The notes below the pieces were generated by a model. The model was not told the origin of the DNA, ran no database searches, and saw nothing but the letters and a program-made list of their open reading frames with translations. Positions 7,660-8,079 of a stretch of 8,079 nt of DNA are shown piece after piece; the stretch's first letter is position 1; each line of letters starts with the position of its first letter. The DNA is taken from the NCBI GenBank assembly GCA_028869035.1, contig JAGWTL010000120.1:1-8079 (forward strand), written 5' to 3'. The stretch is from Burkholderiales bacterium. Lineage in GTDB: Bacteria; Pseudomonadota; Gammaproteobacteria; Burkholderiales; Burkholderiaceae_C. The translations under genes and the position numbers were made by a program.

Positions 7660-8079
7660 CGCCGAAATCCAGCGGCAGGCCCACATAGTTCTCGGCCACC
7701 GAGCGCGCGCCGGCTTCGGAGTGGATGATGTAGTCCAGTTCGGCTTCCTGCAGCTTCTGACCGATCTCGCCGTTTTCGGGCAGTCGGTGCATGAGGCTGG
7801 TGAACCACCAGGAGAAACGCTCGGCGCGCCAGATGCGTTTGAGAGCGAGCTCCGAGTAGCGGTCAATACCGGCCTGCGACCTGCCCTGGTAGTACTCGAC
7901 CAGGCCGTTGCAGAGGTATTTCACGTCGGTGGCGGCCAGGTTCAGGCCCTTGGCGCCCGTGGGCGGCACGATGTGGCCGGCGTCACCGGCCAGGAACATG
8001 CGGCCGAAACGCAGCGGCTCGGTCACGAAGCTGCGCAGCGGGGCGATGCTTTTCTCGATGCTGGGGCCGGTGACCAGGT
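7655..8079 (-). CDS. pobA: 4-hydroxybenzoate 3-monooxygenase, C-terminal part (cut by window end)
   Basis: The last 140 residues of a class A FAD-dependent aromatic hydroxylase; the frame is open to the right edge, so the FAD-binding N-terminus lies outside. PobA adds a hydroxyl to 4-hydroxybenzoate using NADPH and oxygen to give protocatechuate, which feeds the beta-ketoadipate or meta-cleavage routes. Visible marks are the second FAD motif GRMFLAGDAGH, followed by IVPPTGAKGLNLA and RIWRAERFSWW, and the C-terminal SEAGARSVAENYVGLPL, all characteristic of PobA rather than 3-hydroxybenzoate or phenol hydroxylases. The residue after GDA is Gly where Pseudomonas PobA has Ala. A GTG at 8024-8026 is internal, not a start, because PobA-like sequence (IEKSIAPLRSFV) continues upstream of it. 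The gene converges on the cyclase with 24 bases between stops. Confidence 0.92.
   Translation of the reverse strand, partial: LVTGPSIEKSIAPLRSFVTEPLRFGRMFLAGDAGHIVPPTGAKGLNLAATDVKYLCNGLVEYYQGRSQAGIDRYSELALKRIWRAERFSWWFTSLMHRLPENGEIGQKLQEAELDYIIHSEAGARSVAENYVGLPLDFGG

Noticed and set aside
8024..8026. GTG at 8026 as the start of a short 123-residue protein
   Set aside because: PobA-like sequence continues upstream of it to the window edge, so it is an internal valine codon.

Overview
The window is high-GC DNA with long, densely packed genes on both strands. The protein sequences (a split chromate transporter pair, an MgtC/SapB protein, YgiQ, a PAS-GGDEF protein and PobA) look most like a betaproteobacterium of the Burkholderiales, probably Comamonadaceae. 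That placement is inferred from recognised protein sequences, not from a marker gene. It reads as ordinary chromosome: no phage, insertion sequence, CRISPR array, tRNA or rRNA is visible.

Layout from left to right. Bases 1-110 carry no gene and hold three successive inverted repeats just past the end of the chromate operon. Bases 111-1276 (minus strand) are a two-gene operon of half-size chromate transporters joined by an ATGA overlap. Bases 1352-1722 (plus strand) are the wreck of an SMP-30/gluconolactonase-type gene: the first half is missing, a block has been lost inside it, and the end is frameshifted. It points tail to tail at an MgtC/SapB membrane protein (1749-2492, minus). A 130-base divergent region then leads to ygiQ (2623-5010, plus), a radical SAM protein whose inter-domain linker contains a strongly palindromic 123-base segment. 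YgiQ meets a compact CaiB/BaiF-type CoA-transferase or racemase (5014-5874, minus) with only three bases between the stop codons. A second 130-base divergent region precedes a membrane-bound PAS-GGDEF diguanylate cyclase (6005-7630, plus; TTG start). The window ends inside pobA (7655-8079, minus; the 5' part lies outside).

Apart from the chromate pair, the genes look independently transcribed; nothing suggests a single pathway. PobA (4-hydroxybenzoate to protocatechuate) and the CoA-transferase-like enzyme fit a metabolically versatile soil or water bacterium that breaks down aromatic compounds. The diguanylate cyclase is a separate signalling input, and the chromate and MgtC proteins are stress or ion related. 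I do not see a new multi-gene system. The points most worth checking are the palindromic in-frame segment in ygiQ, the structured noncoding left edge, the decayed SMP-30 gene, and the uncharacterised periplasmic sensor region of the cyclase.
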